In this document: piece by piece, positions 1-11,522 of the stretch | Position numbering within the stretch: the stretch's first letter is position 1 | Layout: the number at the start of each line of letters is the position of its first letter | Assembly (NCBI GenBank): GCA_023512835.1 | Contig: CM042089.1 | Coordinates: 25,672,440-25,736,439 of the forward strand | DNA length: 64,000 nt | Direction: 5' to 3' | From: Taxillus chinensis | Taxonomy: Eukaryota; Streptophyta; Magnoliopsida; Santalales; Loranthaceae | Program-made: the position numbers and the translations under genes | The notes under the pieces: model-generated | The model's database searches: none | What the model saw: only the letters and a program-made list of their open reading frames with translations | What the model was told of the DNA's origin: nothing

Positions 1-1414
1 TGTAGTTTTCTTCATTAATGGTGAACTTCTTGCCGAGGTAATAAATGGCCTGCTCCTTCTTGCCTGTAGAGTCGTGTTGCCCCAAGACGCAACCCATTGC
101 TTGACTCCTGAACGGTCAAGTACAAGATCGAGGTCTATCCGAGATCGGTGGGACCAAAATAGGTGGATTAGACAGATATTGCTTGATCTTGTCAAAAGCT
201 TCTTGACACTTGTCATTCCAAATTTCTGGGTTGTTCTTTCGTAAAGTCTTGAAAATGGGTTCACATGTGGTCGTCACCGGGAAATAAATCGGGCAATATA
301 ATTCGATCGCCCTAGGAATCCTCTAACCTCCTTGATGGTCCGTGGCGGCGGCATCTCTTGGATAGCTCGAACTTTATCTGGATCGATTTCCACTCCTTTT
401 TGGATCACAATGAAACCCAACAGTTTTCCCGACATGGCTCCGAAAGTGCACTTTTCGGGGTTCAATTTCGATTGATATTTCCGTAGCCTTGTTGAAGAGC
501 TTGCGGAGTACTTCAATATGATCTTCAGTGCTTCGAGATTTGGCTATCATGTCGTCCACATATACCTCGACTTCTTTGTGCATCATGTCGTGGAATAGGG
601 TCACCATGGCTCGCTGATAGGTTGCCCCTGCATTCCTCAGGCCAAAAGGCATCACGTTATAGCAAAAGGTGCCCCAAAGTGTCGTGAATGTGGTCCTCTT
701 TTTGTGTTCGGGGGGCCATACGAATTTGATTATAGCCCGAGAAACCATCCATGAAGGAGAATAGGGCATGTTTTGTCGTATTATCCACTAAGGTGTCAAT
801 ATGAGGAAGCGGGAAGTTGTCTTTCGGATTGGCCCAATTCGGATCTCTATAATCGACACACATGCGTACTTTGCCCCCTTTCTTTGGTACTGGTACAACA
901 TTAGCGACCCATTCTGGATAGTGGGAGACACTTAGGAAACCTGCATCCCATTGCTTTTTGACTTCTTCTTTAATTTTTAGTATCATCTCTGGCCTCATTC
1001 TTCGCAATTTCTGTCAGACTGGCTTGCACTCGGTTTCACGGGTATGCGATGTTGCACTATATCTGTGTCTAACCCGGGCATATCTTGGTATGACCATGCA
1101 AAAATGTCGATGTAGCTTCTTAACGCCTCGATTAACTTCCTCCCGATGTCGGTAGCTATCAAAGACCCCACCCTCAATTCTTTTGGTTCAATTGTCGTCC
1201 CCAAATTCACTGTTTCTACTTGGGTCTTCACTTGGAATGGATAAACGGTCTTCCCTTTCCAATAGGCGTATAATCTCCCCCTGGTAGCTCAGGTGTCTCT
1301 TCTATCTCATTCTCATCGCCTTCAAACACGGGCTGCTCCCAGTTTGGACTTTGGTCAAACCTTTGGCATCTCGTTTCGCTTTCGCATACTATATTTTCAT
1401 TGACATTGTGATAC
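1..1414 (-). pseudogene. Ogre pol: reverse transcriptase and start of RNase H
   Basis: Reverse transcriptase copies element RNA into DNA. Seen in order on the minus strand: the pre-RT linker with DIFAWSYQDMPG (near 1100), the PVPKKGGKVRMCVDYRD block (near 880), DGFSGYNQIRMAP (near 735), MPFGLRNAGATYQRAM (near 630), the YVDD active-site box at 551-562, LNPEKCTFG (near 450) and RGFLGRSNYIARFI (near 320). RNase H starts near 110 with MGCVLGQHDSTGKKEQAIYY and runs off the window. At least three frame changes break it: near 1010, near 715-720 beside a run of six C, and near 490. The catalytic box is intact, so the damage is mainly indels. Confidence 0.88.
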
Positions 1415-1596
1415 CTGTTTATAAGAGAATGACAAGTTGGTAACCAAATATGATATGCATATGTGATGAATGGAATGCACCATGAAAGATTTGAAAAACA
1501 CATTTTATTGGAAGGTTTAAGGAAAGACAAATGTTCACAACTTCAAAGTACATTAGAATAGAATACATTAAATCCCAGGTGACCCGTAAGCATTAC
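1415..1596 (-). other. candidate Ogre pol intron between protease and RT
   Basis: The frame ending NNWTSLDLPIM stops here and coding resemblance resumes near 1414. On the minus strand the gap opens with GTAATG and closes with a pyrimidine-rich stretch ending AAACAG, so it fits a 182-bp GT-AG intron. Spliced introns between protease and RT are known for Ogre elements. The exact donor and acceptor are my reading; the gap could also be plain decay. Confidence 0.5.
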
Positions 1597-2640
1597 ATTA
1601 TGGGGAGGTCCAGGCTGGTCCAATTGTTCAAAGGCTGGTTGGGATCCTCTCGCACTAGTTGAACCATCTCGCTTGGTGCATGCTCATTTATGTCCAGGAC
1701 GGCTACGGTCCCCGTCTTGGGCTCAGGTTGGCTCTTGTGGATAAACCCTCCACTTCGGAATGTAACATTCAAAGGGGGAAAGCTTCTCCTTTCTTCTTGT
1801 ACGGCCTTTTCTCGCAATCTTGCCATTCGACTTCCCTCTTCTTGATAGCTTCTCTCTGTCTGTCGCCTTTTGTAGGGACGTAGCCTAGCCCAAACTTTTC
1901 GGTATTTTATCGGATGGTCAGGGGTTTCGAATCCCTTGAGCTGTCAGGCCTAATCCTTGCCCCGGTTTGTACCCTTGTTTGATCATAGTGGTCGCAACCA
2001 TTTTTGCCGCCTTCGAGAGACGATGGTCCGGGGCGGAGGCGACATTTACCATCTTAAAAGCCCGATAGGAGCATTCTAGCACATCTTCGTTGCTTTCAAC
2101 ATAAGGGACCGATGCCGGTTTGGTGACGAGGAAGCTTGTCTCTCCAGAGATGCAGATGAGCTGGTCCCCCATTACAAACTTCATCTTTTGGTGGAGACCG
2201 GACGGCATTGCCCCTACCATGTGGATCCAGGGTCTTCCCAAAGAACAGCTTGTAATATGGAGTGATGTCCATTACCCGAAATTCCACCGTAAAAGTAGTT
2301 GGCCCAATCATGATTGGAACATCCAGAGTTCCCACCACGTCACGCTTTCCTCCATCGAATGCTCGTACCTTCATCGTACAGGGACGCATATAAGACGTGT
2401 CAATTGGAAGTCGCTGCAGTATATGCAAGGGCATAATGTCCAAGGCCGAGCCATTGTCAATAAGTACACGGGCTATGGTGTGCTCCTTGCATTTGACCGT
2501 GATGTGCAGAGCTTTTATGTGCCCCTTTCCTTCTTGGGGGGAGCTCGTCATCTCCAAAGCTAATTACGTTATTCAGGATGAGGTTACTGGTGAGTCCATC
2601 CACATTCGCGATCGAGATGGTTGGAGGAATGTAGGCCTGG
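1597..2640 (-). pseudogene. Ogre aspartic protease with G-patch and linker
   Basis: The retroviral-type protease processes the Gag-Pol polyprotein. The active-site motif LIDNGSALD is visible, with DNGS at 2447-2458 (minus strand), followed by VRAFDGGKRDVVG and IMIGPTTFTVEFRVMD, the usual Tat protease order. A frame change near 2235 separates this from GRPWIHMVGAMPSGLHQKMKF, which is the continuation of the same domain. A glycine-rich G-patch (GYKPGQGLGL) lies at about 1921-1990; G-patch domains bind RNA or RNA helicases and occur after the protease in this lineage. The tail to 1597 (FPPLNVTFRSGGF onward) is the linker to RT. The catalytic Asp is present; the gene is inactivated by indels. Confidence 0.82.
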
Positions 2641-5145
2641 CTTAGAACCTTCAGCAGTGCTTCCCGTGAGGTTGGGAATCCATCATTAATGAGAGCAAGG
2701 AGATGCGAGCCGGTTGCCGACTTAATTGATCCACAATATTATACTCGCTCCGCTTCATGAGTTTCGAAATTCGTGGTTTCTTCTTCAGTGATCGGTGTTC
2801 CCTTCTTGGTTGCTTCCAGTGTAGGCTCAATGTCTTGTTCTACAACTTTTTCTTTCCTTGTTTTGTCAACTATCTCAGGGCCGTAAGCCCGACCGCTCCC
2901 GGTCTTCTTTTCTGCTATAGTGGTGGCTCCCTGGACTACTTCACAACTGTAATTCCATGGGACCGCTTTATCGGTTTATAGGGGAAAGGAGCAGGAACAC
3001 CTATGGTGAGGGGTGCAATTCCATGCAAGAGTTGTGGGATTTCGGTCCTTTCCACCTTGTCCGGCACGAGACTTGAGGCATGGATAAGTGAGAGGCTTGA
3101 TTCCATGTGGCAAGAACGGGTTCTCCTGGAGCCTTAACGCTTAAGACAAGGGGTGCTAGCATCCATGGCGATTTGTGTGAATGATCTTCTTGGATCATGT
3201 GGCTTTGGTTGTCCATTCCTCCTCTTGAGAATTCTATCATCCTTTGGTCCATGAGTTTTTGCACCACCTCGAAAACTCGGGACATTTTATGATGTCATGT
3301 CCCCGTGACATCTTGTGATAAGGGCATTGCTTTTCCCTATCCTGCTCCATTCCCTGCTTTTGGCGCATCTTTAATCGGTATATAGCCATGTTCCCGTAAT
3401 GTAGTAAACAAATACATTTTCTCCATTTGTACTTGAGAGAACCTTTCCAACCGCCCTTCCTTCTCGATACTAGCAACATTGTTGGAGTGTTCTGGGGAGA
3501 GGATTGCTGTTCACATTTGGTGTCCCGCCCGGCGTGGGAAAAATCCAGCCACTTTGCATCCTTTAATGCCTGAACCTTCCTTTTGAACGTTATACGCTTT
3601 TCGATATCATGTCCGGCTCCACCGCATGATATTCGCACTGGCATCCGGTTTGTACCAGGCCGGGGGAGGAGTCTTTATTTCTCCCAAGGGTATAGGGGTT
3701 ACCATCCTTGCCTCTAAAAGCTTGGGATATAGTTCGGCATATGTCATTGGGATCGGGTCAAACTCTTGTCGCGGTCGACGAGAAGCCTGATTCGCTCCGC
3801 TTGCCGGGTCGGGGCCCTTGGTTGCCCCCGTCCTTGAAATGCGGCTCCTGGTCCTTCCCGAGCCGCTGGCCTTGATTGCTCTGGGTATGGTGCTCTCGGT
3901 TGAAATGAGTTAGGTACCATTGAGTATGGAAATGGGACGCCTCCTTGCGGCAGGTATGGCATGAATTGGGGAGATGGAGCAGAAGATAAGCAGCCTACGG
4001 GTGACCCTCTTGTAGTATCCTGGCGCTTGGTAGAACGTTGGTTGTATTGACCGGTGTAATGGGTATACCAGGTTGGTTTCATTTTCTTTCTTTTTTGCTG
4101 GTGGTTGAAACCGTTTTGATGCCTCGCCCGCATCACCCTTTAGCTTTCCACCTTTAATTCCACTTTCTACTCGTTCACCGGATGCGACCAAGTCTGCAAG
4201 GTCGTTGGAGACGTTACCGATCAACTTCTCATAGTAGACACCTTTTAGTGTGTTGATAAAAAGAGTAGTGAGTTCTCTTTCGGTAAGGGGAGGTTGGACC
4301 TCCACAGTCCTCTCTCCATCTCCATGCATAATCTTTGAAATTCTCTTCCGATCCCTTCTCCATAGACTGCAGGGTCGGTCGATCCAAGGCCGCCTGGTGA
4401 CATGTTTGTCTTGTGCTAAGAAGGAAGTAGCTAATTCCTTCCATGTCCTAATACGGTTTCCATTCAGTTGAAAATACCACAAGGGATGCCCCGGTTAGGC
4501 TTTCCTGGAAACAATGCATGAGGAGCTTGTCTTCACCAGCGTAAGCGGCCATCTTTTGACAATACATGGCCAGATGTGTCCTCGGACATCGTGTCCCGTT
4601 GAACTTTTCAAAATCTGGCATTTTGAATTTTGGCGGTAGCACCACTCCAGGGACTAAGCATAAGTCTTGTGCGCTGGTCATACCATAGCTGTCAATGCCT
4701 TCTACGGCCTTCAATCTTTCCTCGAATCGGCGTAGAGCGAGCGACTCAATATTTTCCTGAGGGGCTGGGGAACCCACCGCTTCAATTACATTTCCTAGTG
4801 CGGGCATAGTGAAATGAGTTTGATTTGGGGTTGGAGGTTGTGCCATAGCAAGATGGTATGTGGGTGCCTGGCTTGGAGCCAGGTTGGGTGACTGAACGGC
4901 CTCCTGTCCCTGCTCTTGATGGTGATTGGTAGTTCCCCCTATCGAAGTCTTCCTCTTTCTTCGATCAATTTTGTGAGCATCTCCATTATTGCAGACATTT
5001 GCCCCTGTAGGGTTTGTTGTGACTGTTCCAACCCCATGAGTCTGTTTCTCTGTTTCCTCTGCCATTGGCTGCGGTTGAGGTATTTGATTGCGCCGGGATC
5101 CGAGATTGTAAGAGTGCGCAATCCCGGAGGGCGGCCGCTACCCAC
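2641..5145 (-). pseudogene. Ogre gag (capsid and downstream region)
   Basis: Gag forms the virus-like particle. The N-terminus (5145-4970) contains a glutamine-rich coiled-coil-like segment (QSQQTLQGQMSAIMEMLTKL) read in a different frame from MAEETEKQ. The capsid part near 4745-4500 carries ERLKAVEGIDSYGM, PPKFKMPDFEKFNGTRCP, HLAMYCQKMAAYAGEDKLL and HCFQESLTGAS, all characteristic of Tat Gag. It continues after a frameshift as RIRTWKELATSFLAQ (near 4450) and LTTLFINTLKGVYYEKL (near 4270). A proline/glutamine-rich region follows (4136-3760), then CGGAGHDIEKRITFKRKVQALKDA (near 3610), a degenerate Cys-His region. From 3230 to 2640 I recognise only low-similarity sequence leading into the protease. 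At least four frame breaks. Confidence 0.8.
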
Positions 5146-5437
5146 CTGGGGTACAAGGGAACTTTAGTTTGATTTTTTTTTTGATATGCATGTATGCATG
5201 AATGTCTATGCAGAGGGTTAAAGAAACAAACAACTTTATTGCAAACAAAACATACAATATAAACACTCAATACAAACATACAATGCTGAAATGCCATGTA
5301 AAATGAAAGCTATCACTACATGATCTTAAGGCATTCTTCCAGTCATCTCCTAAGGAGCATGGCGCCTCTTTCTCTCGGGGTGGTCGTTCACCCGCATCCT
5401 CCCGCCGCTTCATGATGGTCGCGATCTGTTTTTCCCC
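5146..5437 (-). other. Ogre spacer between ORF1 and gag
   Basis: About 290 bases without a recognisable reading frame. It separates the extra ORF from gag, as expected for Ogre elements. Nothing else seen. Confidence 0.5.
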
Positions 5438-6822
5438 TCACTGCAGCCTTTGAAGAGTTCCTTCTAGAGATGCTTCTAGCCTCGGATCTGCTGCCTTAAA
5501 GTCTGATTCTCCTGGAGGATAGCCTTCATGTCTGAAGTTAGCTGTGGCTTGTGTTGTGCCCTCCAAGATATGTATGCTGGGAAAACACCAGGTTTTGAAC
5601 TGTTGGGTTGGATCTTGTGTGGTGTAGACCATGCTTGATGCATCTTCTTGCCTTCTTCTATGAGCATGGCTCTACCGTAAGTGAAGTCACACTCTTCCAT
5701 GCCAAAGAGCACGGGAATAATCCGATGGCGCCCCACTTGTCTTCCCACATGCAAGTGGTGCATATGCGGTCCTCCCCGGGGACCTAAAAGTGGAACCCAA
5801 TTGTAATCCCCGCAGCTATATGTCATGGAGACCACCGGCATCCAAGGAGCGATCCAGGTAATGTCGGCCTTCGTGAGATTTTCCAACTTCTTTTTCCAAC
5901 TCTCAAAATCCTTTGGTAGGCTCCACTTGCTAAGCAGAATATCTAGTAGTGTTGTGGCTGGTACTTGATAAACAAGCAGGGAAACGATGAACACTACAGG
6001 GGGAAATGACCTTGCAACCAAGTACATAAGAGAGGTAAGCACCCCATGAACTGTCCCGAGCCTTTACTCCTTAGGTAAGTAAGAGATCGAATGGTTTCGG
6101 CCAAGATAGCAGGAGTAGGGTCACATCCTTTGAGCACCTGGTTGGACCAAATCTACAATTGCCCCTTCAATGTGGGCTGGTATCCTCGGGAAAATGACTA
6201 GCCCATATATAGCTAGTGTAAGCAATTTGTGTGCCTCCGCTTCCGTTGCGCTTTGTCTTATTTCTTTGATTGTTGCCCATGGGAGATATTCGCGCCCACC
6301 GTAAGTTGTGACCGCCGGTGAGTCCCATACCGGCTTTCCCATAACCTCGGCAAAGGCCCTTCGGCATGACCTTCCTGGGCTCGCATAGATTTTCATTTTG
6401 TTTTCCACGGGGATATCCAGGAATCTTCCGTATTCTTCTATTGTGGGAACAAGATCTAGGTCGTTGAAGTTGAAGCACCGTCGTCGAGGTTCCCGAAATA
6501 AATGGCTGCCCCCAAGATATCCGTATCGGCCGGGAGCTCAATTACATGGAGCAAATCCCCAAACCGTTGTATGTATATGCTTTTCCTTTCGTCCGACCAC
6601 TTGTTTCCATATTGTCTCTACCTCCTTAGTGTAGTCCAACTGATCTTCTATGACAACATGTTCTGCCTTGTAGGCCTCTCCTGGCGGGAAATCTCCAAGG
6701 CGAAGTTGAATGTCTCCCGATGCTTGGGCCACCATCGTGATGACCTCCTTGTCCTGAAGGCCTTTTAGGAGATGATTGAAAGTTTCCATGCCTATATGAA
6801 TGATGAATGTCATGTTATGCAT
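5438..6822 (-). pseudogene. Ogre ORF1 (extra protein upstream of gag)
   Basis: Ogre-type elements carry an extra ORF of unknown biochemical role between the 5' leader and gag. The reading frame opens with a methionine at 6822 and can be followed through at least three frame changes: MHNMTFIIHIGMETFNHLL (6822 onward), VPTIEEYGRFLDIPVENK (near 6430), WATIKEIRQSATEAEAHKLL (near 6280), DPTPAILAETIRSL (near 6110) and NWVPLLGPRGG (near 5800). The end is ILQENQTLRQQI, a short coiled coil. These blocks resemble the plant domain often found in Ogre ORF1 and in many unannotated plant proteins (I believe DUF7745). Family membership should be confirmed with a profile search. Confidence 0.68.
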
Positions 6823-7452
6823 GATGGCAGGTTAGGATGACAAGTTAATATATATCAAGGTAGGTAGACAGGATAAAGAATAGACCAATTGTAAAAAAAA
6901 CAGTTAAATGTGCAGGGGATGACTTAAGGACTACCCCGAAAACAAAGGTTAGCATGGCATGGAATGAGCAAACAAAATGTGGGTCAATACCCCCGATGGG
7001 CTTTTATTGCTACCCCTATCTTATTCGTTGGTTCCCAAACTTCATCAATAGAGGGCTCCGTACACCATGGGATTTACCGGAGGGGGATCTTAAAAGGACG
7101 TGCCTTAAAAGAACCTCAAGCTTGAGTGAGGAGTCCGAGGCCCCATTGCGGATAATGATCAACGCGCTCGGGGGACCGTCTTGAACCTCGCTAACCTAAA
7201 TTGTGCTAAACCTGGGTATAGGGTTATGCATGAATGCGACAAGTATGGAAAGCAGGAAATCACAACTATCATGGTAGTTAAAGCGTATAAATACATCACC
7301 GTTTAAACGACAACCGTATCAAAAATAAATAAGTCACAATTATATCTAAAAATAACTTAGCAAGACAGTTAAATATATACAACAAGACAATTAAATATAA
7401 CCTCCTAAGTCCTAGTTTTAGACCTAACTCTCTAAAGTGTTCATTCTTATTA
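6823..7452 (-). other. Ogre 5' leader
   Basis: About 630 bases between the primer-binding site and ORF1. No coding potential seen; presumed untranslated leader with the packaging region. Confidence 0.55.
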
Positions 7453-7470
7453 TCCCCAGATGAGTCGCCA
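7453..7470 (-). other. Ogre primer-binding site
   Basis: The minus strand reads TGGCGACTCATCTGGGGA directly beside the LTR border. TGGCGACTC...GGGGA is the PBS type reported for Ogre elements (tRNA-Arg). Two bases separate it from the LTR end at 7473. Confidence 0.8.
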
Positions 7471-7472
7471 CT

Positions 7473-10400
7473 TGTCATCACCGGTTTTCGTCCGGGCCCG
7501 TTTGGGGTGAGCTCAAACTAAACCAATGGTGAGAAATTTTAGAGTCGCCACCAACCGTTTTTGGGGTACATTGGATACCCTCTACTTTGAGTAGTTTTAA
7601 GTGTGTGGTCTGCGTTATTAGAGATGGGTTCGGGAGTTGGTTACGTGTAGGGAAGGATTAGCACTCCTACGGCCCCTTTCGGTATCTAATTTAGGAGGAG
7701 GAGGTTTTTCTTTTATTTGTACTGTCATAACTGAGTTAAGTTTCCTAAAAAGTCTATGATTTTTATTTAGCTAAGTTATTTATTAAAGTTATAGTTAAAA
7801 TGGATTTATCCTAAATTTCTAAAAAGGGAATCCTAAAAATTTTGGGTTTTTGTTTAAAGTGGAGAATGAGATCCTAGGGATTGGTTTTGGTTTTTGGTTT
7901 TGAAGTCCTAGACAAATGATTTTTTTTTCTTTCTTTCTTTTTTTTTTGGTTTTGTTTTGTTTTGTTTTTTGTTTTGTTTTTTTTTTTTTTTTGGTTAGAA
8001 AACATACATTTTTTGTAAAAAAACATTTTGGTCTTTTTGTTTTTTTTTTTGTTTTTTTTTGTTGGAAGACATTTGGAAAACATTTCATGAAAACATTTTC
8101 AAAACATGTTATTGAAGAGATTTTGAAAAAAAAACATTTTATTGAAAAACGTTTTGTTTTTTTTTTTTTTTTGCTTGTTTTTCTGTCTTATTTTGTTTTT
8201 TTTTTTGCTTGTTTATTTGTTTGTTTGTTTGTTTTCTTTTCTTTTTTTGAAATTGAAAATGCATATATCAAAATAGATGTGGAGTGTGTGAGTGTGACAT
8301 CCACAAAAAATAAAATCACTCTCTTTTTTTTCTTTTTCTTTTTGTTGCTTTTCATCTTCTCCTTTTGCTCTCTCCTTTTTTTTTTTCTTTCTTTCTTCTC
8401 TTCTTTTTTTTTCTTTTTACTATACTTCACATATTACAACATACACATAGAAGGGAATACAGGAAAATACAATGGAAAAAGGTTGAAAAGCAATTACATC
8501 AAATATAGATAAACTAAACTAAAAAAAAACGAAAATTAGAAATAAATGCTAAAACAAATACACCAAATATAGATACCAATCAGTCACAAAAAAGGAGTGA
8601 AAAGATAAGGGCTGAACCGACTTTGAATCTTCTGCTTGAGCTCCCATCGATGCCGATGGTCACCACCGCTTGGATCCAAAGAAGATTTGACAACGAGGTT
8701 TGTGAGGGGGGGGGGGGGGGGGGTTTCTTGGTATTTGGAGATAGGAGGGCTGAAGTGGGCGTGAGAGAAAGGCGGACTGGAAAAGGATTGGTGCCTTGTT
8801 GTATTTTTTGCTTGCCGAACACGCAGAAAAAGGGGCTGAAATTGGGATTGTTTTTGTGTTTTTTTTGTTTGTTGCTTGTTTGAGCTTCGTCGGCACCGAT
8901 AGTTACTTGCTCAAATTGGAACCAAACGATCCGGCAACGGGATTTGTGGAGAGGCTTTCCTGGTATTTGGAGGCTATAGTGATTTTTTGAAGCTAAAATT
9001 TCCTGGTATCCGGCAATAATCAAAGTGGGCGTGGGAGGCAGGCGGGAGAAAGAATTGGGAACCGGTTTTCCTATTTCTTTTGCTGAAAACGCAGGAAAGA
9101 GAGGGCTGAAATTGGAGTTGTTTTTTGTGTTTTTCTTTTGCTAAAAAAAAACAAACCAGAACGAGATAAGAGAGAAATGGGATAAAGGGGCAACGTGTGA
9201 TTGCGGGATAAAGGCAAGATTGGGCAATTTTGTTGGGTGTGATTCCTGTTTATCCTCTTTGTTTTCTCTCTTTTCACGCGGGGAGGAATTTGGGACTCTA
9301 CTCTCCCTCTTTTTTTTTTTGCAGGGAAGAAGCGACGGGATCTGGTTTTTTTTATTTTGGGACTCAACTCTCTTTTTTTTTGTTTCTTTGGTTTTTGCGC
9401 TGGGATGAGGAATGGCAAGCAGGTTTCAATAATGAAGGGTCTCTCTGTGTCTTTCTCTTCTTCTTCTTTTTTTGGTTTGAACCCTCCTTTTTTCTAACGA
9501 ATTTTTTTCCCCTCCCCGAATCTCTCTCTTGCACCGGGACGATGAGGGCTCTTTTTAAAGTGCTGCAAAAGAGTTTTTTGGCTGGATTGTCATAATTGCC
9601 GCATTATTTGATGCGGTATTTTAATTTGCGGTTTTAATGCCTTGTCGGGAGGACAGCGTGTGCGGGAAACAGGGGGCAGCTCGTGATTGCCTTTTTTCAA
9701 GTTTGTATTTTAGCGACACATGTGACCGACAGTGTCGTTGAGAAATGATTCTTTGTTAGGTGGCCAGGCAGAAGACGAACCCCGTGAACGACCAGCGAGA
9801 AAAATAAGCCAGCGAGGAGGTCGGCGAGAAAAATCAGCTAAGGCAAAAAAAAACGGGTCGGAGGTTCGAAGTGTCGGCAGGTCGGAGCGTCCAGGGTCGT
9901 CGAAGTGTCGGCAGGGTCGAAGCTTCGGTGGGTCAAATTTCAGGTGGGGCAAAAGTCAACGGTCAACGGGTCGAAGTGTCGCGGGTCGAAGGTCAACGGT
10001 CAACGGGCCAAAAACTTACCTGGTATTGCAGGTCAAGGTTCGAAGGTCGGAGTGTCGGCAGGTCGAAGGCGTCGTAAGTCGCGGGCGTCGTAAGTCGCGG
10101 GTCGGCGTCGGCGGCGAGGCTTCGAGGGTCGAAGGTGGAAGGCGTACGGGGCTTCGAGGCTTCGAGGCTTCGGGGCCGAGGCTTCGAGCTTCGAGGCTTC
10201 GAGCTCGAGGCTTCGGGGCTTCGAGCCGGGGGCTTCGAGGCTTTGGGGCTTCGAGCTTCGGGGCTTCGAGGCTTCGAGGCTTCGGGGCTTCGGGCTCGGG
10301 GCTTTGAGGCTTCGAAGGTCAACGGGTCGCAGTGTCGGCAGGTCAACGGTCAACGGTCAAGCCCCGAAGTTTTTTTTTTAATTACCTTTTTACCCCCACC

Positions 10401-10857
10401 AAAAATGCAAAAATGGATAACCTTCCAGGAATTGTTTGGGGAGATCCGTATTCGCCCACATAGGCATTTTGAAGAGTTTCGCATGATCACTTTTGGGCGG
10501 TTTGACCAGGGGCATTGACCATCTTTTGGCAAGTTTGACTTTTCCCAACGAAAGTTGTTTTGGCCATAACTTCTTCATTTTAAGTCCGATTTGAGCTCGG
10601 TCAAGTGCGTTGGTCTCCAATTTTCCTCCTCCATCACCTGGTATTGGTCTTGGGACGCTTCAAGGACTTGTAGCAAAAATCATTAATTTTGAACTCCCCT
10701 ATCCGTGTCAATTGTATCCATCCCGTGCAGATTGGGGTAGACCATTCCTTGGAAGTATGGGATCATTATGGACCTGTTCAACAAGACATATGGCATGGGC
10801 AGAAAGGTATATCAAATGGGGTTAGTATGTCCAACCCGGACAAAATAGGGTCCTACA
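7473..10857 (-). repeat. Ogre 5' LTR
   Basis: The LTR runs, on the minus strand, from TGTAGGACCC at 10857 to ...GATGACA at 7473, giving TG...CA ends and about 3.4 kb, a size usual for Ogre LTRs. The U5-side segment (7480-7700) is well conserved with the solo LTR at 41183-43238. Inside are T-rich low-complexity tracts (7919-8420), a run of 18 G (8706-8723), a second T-rich part (9100-9480) and a GC-rich tandem array (9860-10365). The ORFs crossing these tracts are low-complexity artefacts. Followed on the right by six G, compatible with a GGGGG duplication in the Athila LTR. Confidence 0.85.
9860..10365. repeat. GC-rich minisatellite inside the Ogre LTR
   Basis: Three interleaved short motifs repeat here: GTCGAAGTGTCGGCAG-type units (about 9865-10070), GGTCAACGG units (about 9950-10010 and again 10315-10360), and a 9-10 base GGCTTCGAG unit repeated many times between 10140 and 10310. 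GC content is far above the surrounding AT-rich LTR. The repeat yields long spurious ORFs on both strands. Confidence 0.9.
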
Positions 10858-11487
10858 GGGGGGTCAAGGATACATAGCGGGGGCGTGGAGCTCTTATTTA
10901 TAGAGTTTGGATGGGCCTTGAGGTGTGTAACCTAGCCCATCTATCAAAACGACGTAGTTTTGATAAGTAACACTCGAAACTTTAAAATCTCTATCTTCCA
11001 TCCATAATTTGGACTTGGGCCTTCAGGAACAAATGATCCGCATGGAAAAACGATAGGATCGGTCCAAAAATATCTCTCGCACGTCAATTCGCACGTGATA
11101 TGGTGAATTCACGTGCACCTCCAAATCAGCTCAAACTTCTCCCCAAGCTTCCTTACATCCTGTAGAAGCCTGAGAGGCAAAAATAGGCTTGCACGTGAAA
11201 TGGGTGAATTCACGTGCAGCTCCAAATGCTCTGAAATTTCGTAGTAGGTAGAGGACATCATTCTAAGCAACTTTTGTTCTTGCACACCAATTGTTTGAGG
11301 CCATCTACTATGTCGAAAGTGAGCTCCAAAATCTGCCAAAACAACCTTAAAAACGCATGTATTTACAAATAGCATCTTCCTAGGGGTTAGAGCTAATATA
11401 TATGATATATGAAGCAATAAGTCTCTAATCATGCTCTTAAACATCCTAAATAAACACTAGAATAACGGCATAAAATGCACGTTATCA
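10858..11487 (-). repeat. Athila 3' LTR fragment
   Basis: Matches 22631-23262 of the 5' LTR almost base for base, starting TGATAACGTG on the minus strand at 11487. It contains the same TATA box (10895-10902) and the G-box inverted repeats (for example 11191-11217). It ends at the Ogre junction, about 30-40 bases past the TATA box, so the Ogre insertion split this LTR near its likely transcription start. Confidence 0.9.
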
Positions 11488-11522
11488 AATACACCACACT
11501 TGAACCATTGCTTGTCCTCAAG
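11488..11522 (-). other. Athila sequence before the 3' LTR (polypurine-tract region)
   Basis: On the minus strand GAGGACAAGCAATGGTTCAAG then TGTGGTG leads into TGATAA, the LTR start. GGACAAGCAA...AAGTGTGG just before the 3' LTR is a signature of Athila elements. The purine tract is weaker than usual because of substitutions. Confidence 0.7.

Larger units (their letters stand above)
1..10857 (-). mobile_element. Ogre/Tat-type Ty3/gypsy retrotransposon, 5' part
   Basis: In minus-strand order I see a long 5' LTR, a primer-binding site, an extra ORF before gag, gag, protease followed by a G-patch, an intron-like gap, then reverse transcriptase and the start of RNase H. An additional ORF before gag, a G-patch and a gap between protease and RT are known traits of the Ogre/Tat group. 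The rest of RNase H, the integrase and the 3' LTR should continue beyond the left edge. All reading frames are broken. The right border TGTAGGACCC (minus strand) abuts sequence matching the interior of the Athila LTR, so this element was inserted into that LTR. Lineage is by motif recognition only. Confidence 0.88.

Noticed and set aside
2120..2563. 147-residue plus-strand ORF
   Set aside because: Antisense shadow of the Ogre protease, whose active-site motif is on the minus strand.
7916..8512. 198-residue plus-strand ORF rich in Phe and Leu
   Set aside because: Translation of T-rich tracts in the Ogre LTR; no domain and no coding logic.
9732..10518. Long ORFs on both strands with Arg/Gly/Ser/Pro repeats
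   Set aside because: They are readings of the GC-rich minisatellite in the Ogre LTR, open in several frames at once.
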